From Streptomyces sp. Y2F8-2 (GTDB lineage Bacteria; Actinomycetota; Actinomycetes; Streptomycetales; Streptomycetaceae), in NCBI RefSeq assembly GCF_014905555.1, contig NZ_BNGS01000006.1, forward strand, positions 310,001-374,000: a stretch of 64,000 nucleotides of DNA. The letters are read 5' to 3'. Under the pieces are notes generated by a model. That model made no database searches and had not been told where the DNA came from. It saw only the letters and a program-made list of their open reading frames with translations. The first letter of the stretch is position 1; each line of letters opens with the position of its first letter. A program made the translations under genes and the position numbers. This document shows, piece by piece, positions 56,811-64,000 of the stretch.

Positions 56811-57803
56811 CTAGCGCGGGGTGCGGCGCAGCAGGCGTTTGAGGACCAGGACGAGGGCCAGGCCGGCGGCGAGGACCAGGGCGCCCACCTTGTAGTCGGC
56901 GTTCAGCGGTGAGCCGCTTCCGGCCCCGGTCTGCGCACCCCCCTTCCCTGAGGGCGACGTGGACGACTGGTGACCGGGCACCTTCTCGGACTGCACCGGG
57001 CTGTCCGCGCCCTCGCTCCCGTACAGGAGCTCGGAGCCGTCGAGCGTGTACGTGACCGACTCGCCCTGCCGCTGCAGAGGGACGTCCAGGCGGGTCTGCT
57101 TCTTGATCCGCCCGCCGTTCCACGCGTACGCGATGCCGCCGAAGTAGCCGCGCACGGCGAGCTGTTCGCCGTCGGGCGAGAAGGCGGCGTCGGTGGCCCA
57201 CAGGTCGACGGCGGCGGTGGGGCGGAAGACGTTCGTCCCCGTGGCGGAGAGCCTGGCCGGGCCCTCGTAGAGGTGGCCGCCGTCCTCCTTCTTGTCGATG
57301 ATGTAGACGCGACCGGTCTTCGGGTGGACCAGCAGGGACTCGGCGTCCCTGGGGCCGTCCGCGTACTTCACGACGTACTGGGTGGCGCGGATCGTCTGGT
57401 CCTTGAGCACCTTCGGCTCGGGCAGCTTGTAGATCCACACGTACGGCCACTTGCCGCCGAAGTTGTCGCCGATGTCGCCGAGGTAGATCTCGTTGCCCGG
57501 GCCTATGGAGACGGCCTCCACGTCACGCGGCGTGCCGATGCCGCGGAGGGTGAGGGTGGCCACCGTCTTTCCGGTGCGGCCGTCCACCGCGTAGACGTAC
57601 GGGCCGTCGTCGCTGTCGTTGTGCGTCCAGTAGATCCCCGGGTGGAGACGGGAGGCGGCGAGCCCGCTCGACTCGGTGATCCGGGGGTCCTTGATGGTGA
57701 AGCCGCCGTCGTCGGCGGACGCGGGCGCCGACGCGACGAGCGCGAGCACACCGGCGAGAAGGGCCCCGAAGAGGCCGGAGAGGAACGCGAACGATCGACG
57801 CAT
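56811..57803 (-). CDS. Secreted beta-propeller-like protein with C-terminal membrane anchor
   Basis: 330 aa. Signal peptide (MRRSFAFLSGLFGALLAGVL to ASA, about 30 residues), a propeller-like domain starting ITESSGLAASRLHPGIYWTHNDSD (phytase-like/SdiA-regulated type), with EAVSIGPGNEIYLGDIGDN and DAESLLVHPKTGRVYIIDK; a Ser/Gly-rich linker near 275-298, then a membrane helix and RRTPR tail. Probably on the outer face of the membrane; ligand or activity unknown. ATG 57801-57803. Confidence 0.85.
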   Translation of the reverse strand: MRRSFAFLSGLFGALLAGVLALVASAPASADDGGFTIKDPRITESSGLAASRLHPGIYWTHNDSDDGPYVYAVDGRTGKTVATLTLRGIGTPRDVEAVSIGPGNEIYLGDIGDNFGGKWPYVWIYKLPEPKVLKDQTIRATQYVVKYADGPRDAESLLVHPKTGRVYIIDKKEDGGHLYEGPARLSATGTNVFRPTAAVDLWATDAAFSPDGEQLAVRGYFGGIAYAWNGGRIKKQTRLDVPLQRQGESVTYTLDGSELLYGSEGADSPVQSEKVPGHQSSTSPSGKGGAQTGAGSGSPLNADYKVGALVLAAGLALVLVLKRLLRRTPR

Positions 57804-57914
57804 GGCCCCAGCGTGCCATCCCGTGATCGGCGGCCGTCGCGCGTGTCGATCCTCACACCCACCCCGTCCCATACGTGCCACCCCGTTCCCCCGCTGATCG
57901 TCCATCATGAGCGG

Positions 57915-58598
57915 ATGCTCAGGTTCATGCCCGTAGGCGACTCCCAGACGATCGGCAGCGCGGGCGAACACACGTGGCGTTACCGGTTGTGGCGGCATCT
58001 GTGCGCGACGTACGGCGGCCCGTGCACGCTCGTCGGTCCGCGCGAGACGCTGTACGACAAGGCGGAGGACGCGCCGACGTCGTACGCCTACGCCGAACCC
58101 GACTTCCCGCGCGCCCATCTGGCGGGCTGGGGCGAGGGCTGGCTTCACATGGCGCCGCTGATCGGGGACGCGGTCCGCGCGTCGCGGGCGGACGTGCTCC
58201 TGGTCTCCCTGGGCCTGATCGACCTCGGCTTCTACACGAACGCGGAGCAGACGGCGGAGAACGTGCGCCGCTTCGTGGCGGAGGCCCGGGCGGCCGACCC
58301 GCGCATCCGTATGGTCCTGCTCCCGGTGATCCCCAACATCCGGGCGGAGGCGGACGCGTCGTTCGGGGCCCAGGTGACGCTCTTCAACGAGCTTCTGGCG
58401 AAGGCAGCGGCCGACCTGGACGAGCCCCGGTCACCGATCCTGCTGGCCTCGCCGCCGTCGTCGTACGACATCCACGTCGACACGTACGACGGTACGCATC
58501 CGAATGCCTCCGGCGAGCACAAGATCGCGGCGGCGTTCGCGGGGGCGATGTGGGAGGCGTGGGGAGTCGGACAGCCGTACGCGGCTGGAACGAGTTGA
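57915..58598 (+). CDS. SGNH/GDSL hydrolase
   Basis: 227 aa. Block I RFMPVGDSQTIGS with the nucleophile Ser, LVSLGLIDLGF in place of the usual GxND block III, and block V DGTHPNASGEHKIA with the catalytic Asp and His. No signal peptide, so cytoplasmic. Esterase of unknown substrate. ATG 57915; upstream 57804-57914 is the divergent promoter region. Confidence 0.88.
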   Translation: MLRFMPVGDSQTIGSAGEHTWRYRLWRHLCATYGGPCTLVGPRETLYDKAEDAPTSYAYAEPDFPRAHLAGWGEGWLHMAPLIGDAVRASRADVLLVSLGLIDLGFYTNAEQTAENVRRFVAEARAADPRIRMVLLPVIPNIRAEADASFGAQVTLFNELLAKAAADLDEPRSPILLASPPSSYDIHVDTYDGTHPNASGEHKIAAAFAGAMWEAWGVGQPYAAGTS

Positions 58599-58686
58599 CC
58601 GAATACCGGAGTGCCCCGGTCACCGTGCGTATCGTTGTACTGCGTGGCTGCACTCGTGCGGAGAGTGGCCGGGGAGGAGCGCCACG

Positions 58687-59271
58687 ATGACCGTCCTTGA
58701 AGACAGGATCGAGATGGCCGATGACAGCGGCGAGCTGACTTTGGACGAGCTGTTCGAGTCGCTCGAGCGGACCACCCCCGAGGGATACAAGGTTGAGATC
58801 GTCGAGGGGGCCATCTTCATGTCGCCGCAGCGGGACACGCACTGGGAGATCATCGCCGACATCTACGAGCAGCTGCGCACCAAGTACGCTCGCAAGCGCG
58901 TGAAGTCGGACGTCCGCGTCGACTACCCGGGCCACCTCAACGGCTTCGCCTCCGATGTGACGCTCGTGGCCGAGGGCGCCGAGAAGGACGACAAGGGCCT
59001 GTGGCGGTGCAAGGACGTCGAATTCGTCGCCGAGGTCATCTCGAAGGGCACAGCGCATAACGACTACGGGCCGAAGAAGACGGCCTACGCACTCGCCGAA
59101 GTCCCCGTCTACCTCATCGCCGACCCTTACCAGGGCAAGTGTCACCTCTACACCCAACCCAAGGACGGCGAGTACGTCAGCGAACTCTCCATCGCCTTCG
59201 GAGCCGACGTCGACATGACCACCACTCCACTCGGCCTGACCCTCAAAACCGATGACTTCCCCCGCGACTGA
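58687..59271 (+). CDS. Uma2-family (DUF820) putative endonuclease
   Basis: 194 aa. PD-(D/E)XK-like fold; ASDVTLVAEGAEKDD, VEFVAEVISKGTAHNDYGPKKTAYALAEVPVYLIADP contains the Asp, Glu and Lys typical of the family. Streptomyces and cyanobacteria have many copies with unknown role. ATG 58687 after a GGAGGAG RBS. The sequence has more A/T and Lys codons than its neighbours, consistent with a mobile family. Confidence 0.88.
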   Translation: MTVLEDRIEMADDSGELTLDELFESLERTTPEGYKVEIVEGAIFMSPQRDTHWEIIADIYEQLRTKYARKRVKSDVRVDYPGHLNGFASDVTLVAEGAEKDDKGLWRCKDVEFVAEVISKGTAHNDYGPKKTAYALAEVPVYLIADPYQGKCHLYTQPKDGEYVSELSIAFGADVDMTTTPLGLTLKTDDFPRD

Positions 59272-59332
59272 CCCGGCCCCGCCCCCAACGCCCCTTGCCT
59301 AGAGCGCACTCCACCCCGTTGGCTAAGCAGTC

Positions 59333-60322
59333 ATGAAGTACACGCAGCTCGGACGCACGGGACTCAAGGTCAGCCGGCTCGTTCTCGGGACCATGAACTT
59401 CGGTCCGCAGACCGAGGAAACCGACAGTCACGCGATCATGGACGCGGCCCTGGACGCGGGGATCAACTTCTTCGACACCGCCAACGTGTACGGCTGGGGC
59501 GAGAACAAGGGCCGTACCGAGACCATCATCGGCAACTGGTTCGCCAAGGGCGGCGAGCGGCGCGACAAGGTCGTGCTCGCCACCAAGGTGTACGGCAACA
59601 TGGGCCCGGACGGCGAGGCCTGGCCCAACCACGACAAGCTCTCCGCCGTGAACATCCGGCGGGCGGTCGACGCCAGCCTCAAGCGCCTCCAGACCGACTA
59701 CATCGACCTGTACCAGTTCCACCACATCGACCGGAACACTCCCTTCGAGGAGATCTGGCAGGCCCTGGACGTGCTGGTCCAGCAGGGCAAGGTCCTGTAC
59801 GTCGGCTCCAGCAATTTCCCCGGCTACAAGATCGCGCAGGCGAACGAGACCGCCGCCCGGCTCGGCTCGCTGGGACTGGTCAGCGAGCAGTGCCTGTACA
59901 ACCTCTTCGAGCGCCGCGCCGAGATGGAGGTCATACCGGCCGCGCAGGACTACGGCCTCGGAGTCATCCCGTGGTCGCCGCTGCACGGCGGGATGCTGGG
60001 CGGCGTCATCAAGAAGGAGGTCCAAGGCGGACGCCGGGCCGGCGGGCGCACCGCCGACTCGCTCGCCGACCCCGCTGTGCGGTCGCAGATCCAGTCCTAC
60101 GAGGACCTGCTGGAGAAGCACGGCCTGGAGCCCGGCGAAGCGGCTCTCGCCTGGCTGCTGACCCGCCCGGGCGTCACGGGACCGATCGTCGGCCCGCGCA
60201 CCGCCGAGCAGCTTCAGTCCGCGATCAGGGCGGTGGAGCTGGAGCTGTCGGAGGAGGTCCTGGCGGGCCTGGAGGAGATCTTCCCCGGTCCGGGTCCGTC
60301 TCCGGAAGCCTTCGCCTGGTAG
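59333..60322 (+). CDS. Aldo/keto reductase
   Basis: 329 aa. NADP-dependent TIM barrel. Catalytic tetrad: Asp and Tyr in FFDTANVYGWGENKG, Lys in VLATKVYG, His in LYQFHHIDRN; cofactor binding in VGPRTAEQL. Similar to YhdN/IolS-type reductases. ATG 59333. Followed by the hairpin 60369-60390. Confidence 0.92.
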   Translation: MKYTQLGRTGLKVSRLVLGTMNFGPQTEETDSHAIMDAALDAGINFFDTANVYGWGENKGRTETIIGNWFAKGGERRDKVVLATKVYGNMGPDGEAWPNHDKLSAVNIRRAVDASLKRLQTDYIDLYQFHHIDRNTPFEEIWQALDVLVQQGKVLYVGSSNFPGYKIAQANETAARLGSLGLVSEQCLYNLFERRAEMEVIPAAQDYGLGVIPWSPLHGGMLGGVIKKEVQGGRRAGGRTADSLADPAVRSQIQSYEDLLEKHGLEPGEAALAWLLTRPGVTGPIVGPRTAEQLQSAIRAVELELSEEVLAGLEEIFPGPGPSPEAFAW

Positions 60323-60368
60323 CCCGCCCGCCCGGCGGGGCGTGGGTGCGGGACGTGGGTGGTGTCCG

Positions 60369-60390
60369 CGGGCCGGGAACGTCCGGCCCG
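60369..60390 (+). terminator. Hairpin terminator
   Basis: CGGGCCGG (60369-60376) and CCGGCCCG (60383-60390), 6-nt loop, 47 bp after the aldo/keto reductase stop. Confidence 0.6.
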
Positions 60391-60426
60391 GGGCACCTCG
60401 CCCGCGTCCGCGCGGTACCCCTGGAT

Positions 60427-60516
60427 CTACTTCCCGACCGCCGCCGCCAGCGCCACCACCGCGAACATCAGCACGAGCACACCGGCCATGATCCGGTTAC
60501 GGGTCTTCGGGTCCAC
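60427..60516 (-). CDS. 29-aa single-helix membrane peptide
   Basis: MDPKTRNRIM then AGVLVLMFAVVALAAAVGK: a basic N terminus and one membrane helix. The start GTG (60514-60516) is preceded at exactly 6 nt by a -10-like TAGGCT (60523-60528 on the minus strand), so it is probably translated from a leaderless mRNA. Similar tiny proteins of this sequence type occur in Streptomyces as far as I recall. Function unknown. Lies 23 bp downstream of the thpR stop on the same strand. Confidence 0.65.
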   Translation of the reverse strand: MDPKTRNRIMAGVLVLMFAVVALAAAVGK

Positions 60517-60539
60517 GTATCGAGCCTAACCGGACCTCG

Positions 60540-61109
60540 TCACTCCCCTGCGCCGAGCCCCCACCGCTCCACCGTCTCGTAGCGCGGCTGCTCCCCCGGC
60601 ACGCCCGACCTCGGCAGGCGGCTGCGCACGAGGGCCAGGTCGGCGACCCTCCACTCGCGGCCCGCGAACTCCCGCAGTGCCGCCACATACGGCCGGAAGT
60701 CCGCCGTGCCCCGGCTGCGGGCCAGGGTCAGATGCGGGCGGTAGGGGCGGTGCTCCCCCATCTCCACGCCCGCCTTGCGCGCCGCGGACTCCACACGGTC
60801 GGCGAGCAGCCGGAGCGCCCGCACGTCCCCGGACGCGCCCACCCACAGTGCCCGGTCCCCGAAGCGCCCGCCCCCGGACACGGACAGCGGGAACGGCTCC
60901 GTGCGCCGGGCCGCCCGGGCGAGCCGCTCGGAGAGGTCCGGCACGACGTCCTCGGGCACCTCGCCGTAGAAGGCCAGCGTGAAGTGCCAGGCCGGCCGTT
61001 CCGTCCAGCGCAGCGAGCGCGCCCCCGGCAGCCCCTCCAACTCCTTCACCGCCGAGGCCAGTTCCCGAAGGGCGTCCGGGGGCGGCAGCACCGCGGCGAA
61101 GAGTCTCAT
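60540..61109 (-). CDS. thpR: RNA 2',3'-cyclic phosphodiesterase
   Basis: 189 aa, 2H phosphoesterase. The two HxTx motifs are HFTLAF (residues 42-47) and HLTLAR (126-131). The family opens 2',3'-cyclic phosphates and ligates/cleaves tRNA halves in vitro. ATG 61107-61109 (MRLFAAVLPP) with a GGTGAGG RBS. Confidence 0.92.
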   Translation of the reverse strand: MRLFAAVLPPPDALRELASAVKELEGLPGARSLRWTERPAWHFTLAFYGEVPEDVVPDLSERLARAARRTEPFPLSVSGGGRFGDRALWVGASGDVRALRLLADRVESAARKAGVEMGEHRPYRPHLTLARSRGTADFRPYVAALREFAGREWRVADLALVRSRLPRSGVPGEQPRYETVERWGLGAGE

Positions 61110-61200
61110 GACCTCACCTTCGCAGGGATCGGGTTCCCCGGCCACACCGGTGACCAGGCGCGAAGAGGGGCGCCCCCTGCCCCGGGGCGCCCCGAACCCC

Positions 61201-62844
61201 TCAGGCCGGCACCGGCTCCTCGCGCGGCACGAACCGTACCCGCGGGTGCCCCCGGTGCCAGCCCACCGCCAGGCGCAGGCCGCTCGCCCGGGCCAGGATC
61301 AGGCCGATGGTCACGGCGGCCAGGGCCGAGATCAGGCCACCCAGGGCGAACCCGACCCGGGCGCCGTACGCGTCCGTGATCCAGCCGACCACGGGCGCCC
61401 CGAGCGGCGTGCCGCCCATGAAGACCATCATGAACAGGGCCATGACGCGGCCGCGCATCGCCGGGTCCGTGCCCATCTGGACGGCCGTGTTCGCCGTGAC
61501 GTTCACCGTGAGGCCGAAGATCCCTATCGGCACCATCAGCAGTGAGAACAACCACAGGGACGGCGCCCCGGCCGCCACGATCTCCAGCGTGCCGAAGAGG
61601 GCCGCCGCCGCGATCAGCACCCGCAGCCGGGCCGTGCCGCGGCGGGCGGCGAGCAGCGCGCCGGTCAGGGAGCCGATCGCCATCAGCGTGTTGAAGAGGC
61701 TGTAGGCGCCGGCGCCCGCGTGGAAGACGTCGTCCGCGTAGGCCGACAGCCACACGGGGAAGTTGAAGCCGAAGGTGCCGATGAACCCGACCAGCACGAT
61801 CGGCCAGATCAGCTCCGGATGCCCGGCGACATAGTGCAGGCCCTCGCGCAGCTGGCCCTTGCCGCGCGGTGCGCGCTCCACGGCGTGCAGCTCACGGGCG
61901 CGCATCAGCAGCAGGCCGGCGATGGGCGCGAGGAAGGACAGGCCGTTGAGCAGGAAGGCCCAGCCCGTGCCCATGCCGGTGATCAGGACACCGGCGACGG
62001 CGGGGCCGACCAGGCGGGCGGACTGGAAGTTCGCCGAGTTCAGGCTGACCGCGTTCTGCAGGTGCTTCGGGCCGACCATCTCGGAGACGAAGGACTGCCG
62101 GGCCGGGTTGTCGACGACCGTGGCGAGTCCGACGGCGAAGGCGGCCACGTAGACGTGCCAGACCTGGACGTGCCCGGTCAGGGTCAGGAAGGCGAGGACG
62201 AGGCCGGTGGCTCCCATCGCCGACTGCGTGACGAGCAGCGTCGGGCGCTTGGGCAGGCGGTCGACGAGGACGCCGCCGTACAGGCCGAACAGCAGCATCG
62301 GCAGGAACTGCAGCGCCGTGGTGACACCGACGGCGGTGGAGGAGCCGGTCAGGCTGAGCACCAGCCAGTCCTGGGCGATGCGCTGCATCCAGGTGCCGGT
62401 GTTGGAGACGACCTGGCCGAGGAAGAAGAGCCGGTAGTTGCGGATGCGCAGCGAGCTGAACATCGATGACTTGCGGGGCTCGGTCGGGACGGCGGTCCCG
62501 GTGCGTTCGACGGACTCGGCCGGCAGGACGGGCTCGGTCCGCGCGGCGGACTCGGCCGGCAGCACGGGCTCGGTCCGTGGGACGGGGCCGGTCTGCCTGA
62601 CGGGCGCGGTCCTTACGACGCGGCCGGTCCGTGCGACGGGCTTGGTGCGTGCGACGGGCTTGGTGCGTGCGACCGTCTCGGTCCGTTCGACGGTCCCGGT
62701 CCGTTCGACGGGCTCGGTCCGTTCGGCAGGCTCGGGGCCCTCGGCGGGGGTGGGGGGTTGTGCCGGTTGCGCGGTCTCGTGGGCGGGCGGGGAGTCGTGG
62801 GTGGCTGGTGCGGGGGCGGAAGCTGCTCCGGTTCCCGTACTCAA
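61201..62844 (-). CDS. MFS transporter with Arg-Thr repeat N-terminal tail
   Basis: 547 aa. A cytoplasmic tail of about 120 residues with a hexad repeat (VARTKP, VARTKP, VARTGR, VVRTAP...) followed by 12 membrane helices of the DHA3/EntS type (SLRIRNYRLFFLGQVVSNTGTWMQRIAQDWLVL; VLVDRLPKRPTLLVTQ). Drug or siderophore efflux is typical. TTG start 62842-62844 with AAGGAGG upstream. Same strand and 142 bp downstream of a MarR gene that probably controls it. Confidence 0.85.
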   Translation of the reverse strand: MSTGTGAASAPAPATHDSPPAHETAQPAQPPTPAEGPEPAERTEPVERTGTVERTETVARTKPVARTKPVARTGRVVRTAPVRQTGPVPRTEPVLPAESAARTEPVLPAESVERTGTAVPTEPRKSSMFSSLRIRNYRLFFLGQVVSNTGTWMQRIAQDWLVLSLTGSSTAVGVTTALQFLPMLLFGLYGGVLVDRLPKRPTLLVTQSAMGATGLVLAFLTLTGHVQVWHVYVAAFAVGLATVVDNPARQSFVSEMVGPKHLQNAVSLNSANFQSARLVGPAVAGVLITGMGTGWAFLLNGLSFLAPIAGLLLMRARELHAVERAPRGKGQLREGLHYVAGHPELIWPIVLVGFIGTFGFNFPVWLSAYADDVFHAGAGAYSLFNTLMAIGSLTGALLAARRGTARLRVLIAAAALFGTLEIVAAGAPSLWLFSLLMVPIGIFGLTVNVTANTAVQMGTDPAMRGRVMALFMMVFMGGTPLGAPVVGWITDAYGARVGFALGGLISALAAVTIGLILARASGLRLAVGWHRGHPRVRFVPREEPVPA

Positions 62845-62986
62845 AGGGATTCGCCTCCTTGCGATGACGGCTTCGTACGTACGCGGGTGGGGGCCGCGTC
62901 GGTCACGGTGGGCGTCCGGCCCGGGCGCGCACCCGTGGCCGCGACACCCCGGCTCGGGGTGCCGCGGTACCCCGGATGCGCCCCGG

Positions 62987-63424
62987 TCACAGGTGCGCGA
63001 GCTTCTCGAGGACGGGGGCCGCGGCCCGCAGTGCCGCCCACTCGTCCTCGTCCAGGCCCTCGATCAGTCCGGCCAGGAACGCGTTTCTCTTGCGGCGGCT
63101 CTCCTCGAGCATCGCCTCGGCACGCTCGGTCTGGGTGACCACCTTCTGGCGCCGGTCCTCGGGGTGGGGCTCCAGGGCGACCAGACCCTTGCTCTCCAGC
63201 AGCGCCACGATGCGGGTCATCGAGGGCGGCTGGACGTGCTCCTTGCGGGCCAGCTCACCCGGGGTCGCGGAGCCGCAGCGGGCCAGGGTGCCGAGCACCG
63301 ACATCTCGGTCGGGCTCAGCGACTCGTCGACCCGCTGGTGCTTGAGTCGGCGCGACAGGCGCATCACGGCGGAGCGGAGAGCGTTCACGGCGGCAGCGTC
63401 GTCGCCATGGGTCAGGTCAGGCAT
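62987..63424 (-). CDS. MarR-family transcriptional regulator
   Basis: 145 aa. Winged HTH with LSPTEMSVLGTLARCG, GELARKEHVQPPSMTRIVALLESKGLVALEPHPEDRRQKVV (wing DxR). Represses its own operon and the adjacent MFS pump until a ligand binds. ATG 63422-63424; inverted repeat 63427-63458 overlaps its promoter. Confidence 0.92.
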   Translation of the reverse strand: MPDLTHGDDAAAVNALRSAVMRLSRRLKHQRVDESLSPTEMSVLGTLARCGSATPGELARKEHVQPPSMTRIVALLESKGLVALEPHPEDRRQKVVTQTERAEAMLEESRRKRNAFLAGLIEGLDEDEWAALRAAAPVLEKLAHL

Positions 63425-63426
63425 GC

Positions 63427-63458
63427 TCTTTAGGATAACTCATTACCTTCGCTAAAGA
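63427..63458. promoter_or_regulatory. Probable MarR operator/promoter
   Basis: TCTTTAG (63427-63433) and CTAAAGA (63452-63458) inverted repeat flanking GGATAACTCATTACC, itself nearly palindromic. Directly upstream of the MarR ATG, the normal place for autoregulation. Confidence 0.6.
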
Positions 63459-63617
63459 CCACCCGGAGATGCGCCCACAAGGGTGACTCCGACCACTTCC
63501 GCAGGCGGCACGACGGGACCAGGCAAGAAACTCCTGAGCTGCCTACATCACTCGAATGAGTGATCCGGCAGCGGAACGTGACCCCTCGCGCGCCCGGTCC
63601 GGGCAACCCTCGTCGCC

Positions 63618-63812
63618 ATGGGGACCAGCGTGCTCAGTGTGCGGATAGACAGGGAACTGCTCGAGCGGCTCCGGCACCACGCCGCCAGAAGAGGAATGAG
63701 CGTCCAGGACTATGTCGTCCGGACGCTCATTCGGGATGACTTCGACCAGCGGTTCGAGGCCGCCGTCGAGGAGACGGAACGGTTCTACAACGGTTCTACG
63801 CCGGTCACCTGA
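63618..63812 (+). CDS. Small ribbon-helix-helix (Arc/MetJ-like) protein
   Basis: 64 aa. TSVLSVRIDRELLERLRHHAA followed by RRGMSVQDYVVRTLIRDDF gives the strand-helix-helix pattern of RHH DNA-binding proteins, often antitoxins. No toxin gene follows on this strand (next is the end of a permease on the other strand). ATG 63618, weak RBS. Confidence 0.75.
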   Translation: MGTSVLSVRIDRELLERLRHHAARRGMSVQDYVVRTLIRDDFDQRFEAAVEETERFYNGSTPVT

Positions 63813-63845
63813 CCGTCGCCCGACCCCGGAGACCGACCCGGCGGA

Positions 63846-64000
63846 TCAGGTCAGGCCCAGCGCCGGCATCAGGTAGTAGAAGGCGAAGACCGCCGCCACC
63901 ACGTACATCGCCGCCGGGACCTCACGCCCGCGGCCCGCGGCCAGGCGCAGCAGGGCGAAGGTGATGAAGCCCATGCCGATGCCGTTCGTGATCGAGTACG
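63846..64000 (-). CDS. NCS2 purine permease, 3' end (partial)
   Basis: The last 51 residues are in the window: YSITNGIGMGFITFALLRLA, then AAMYVVAAVFAFYYLMPALGLT. NGIGMGFI and the final helix match AzgA-type guanine/hypoxanthine permeases. The gene continues beyond 64000. Confidence 0.85.
   Translation of the reverse strand, partial: YSITNGIGMGFITFALLRLAAGRGREVPAAMYVVAAVFAFYYLMPALGLT

Overview
The window is high-GC actinobacterial chromosome, almost certainly Streptomyces. Third codon positions are strongly G/C, GTG starts are common, and many genes have a TANNNT -10 box exactly 6 nt before a start codon (leaderless mRNA). There is a TTA (bldA-type) codon, an NsdA-like regulator and copies of GC-rich dispersed extragenic repeats. 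Gene content and partial order resemble, from memory, the S. coelicolor SCO4360-SCO4415 region (serC, cinnamate:CoA ligase, pdxH, citrate synthase, dmdR1, purU). This was not verified by alignment.

Layout. 1-2447: end of an unknown gene, an MFS transporter and a divergent GlxA-type regulator. 2482-13217: a degradative acyl-CoA cluster (alcohol dehydrogenase, three acyl-CoA dehydrogenases of which one is short, SDR, cyclase-family hydrolase, amidohydrolase, acyl-CoA ligase). Its two divergent promoters carry paired copies of one operator-like sequence (CTGACGA-N-TCGTCAG), so it looks like one regulon under an unlinked regulator. An anti-sigma-type ATPase lies inside it. 13201-23743: an EF-hand protein, STAS protein, ECF sigma factor with a fused anti-sigma, purU, a small conserved protein, a lipoprotein binding protein, a Pro-rich membrane protein, an NsdA-like regulator and a primase/polymerase-domain protein. 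23923-31238: ABC transporter, PAS sensor, SIS protein, DtxR-type iron regulator and a TTA-containing alpha/beta hydrolase.

31239-33580 is an island: a frameshifted IscB (RNA-guided nuclease of the Cas9 ancestral family) with a structured upstream segment that may encode its guide RNA. Next come pdxH and citrate synthase, the latter ending in five 30-bp tandem repeats. 46012-35900 (minus strand) is an eight-gene, largely translationally coupled operon: TIGR03084 protein, AtuA-like protein, acyl-CoA carboxylase beta and alpha, acyl-CoA dehydrogenase, cinnamate:CoA-type ligase, enoyl-CoA hydratase and TetR. A perfect palindrome sits before the first gene. It probably activates, oxidises and carboxylates an acyl acid.

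46357-51019 holds two candidate peptide/secretion loci: a 44-aa Pro/Lys-rich peptide before an ABC exporter, and a secreted 151-aa protein with a cationic amphipathic segment beside a small membrane protein. An EamA transporter lies between them. 51139-64000: phosphoesterase, FAD/Fe-S oxidoreductase, a decayed P450, serC, a secreted propeller protein, SGNH hydrolase, Uma2 protein, aldo/keto reductase, a 29-aa membrane peptide, thpR, a MarR-MFS pair, a ribbon-helix-helix protein and the 3' end of a purine permease.
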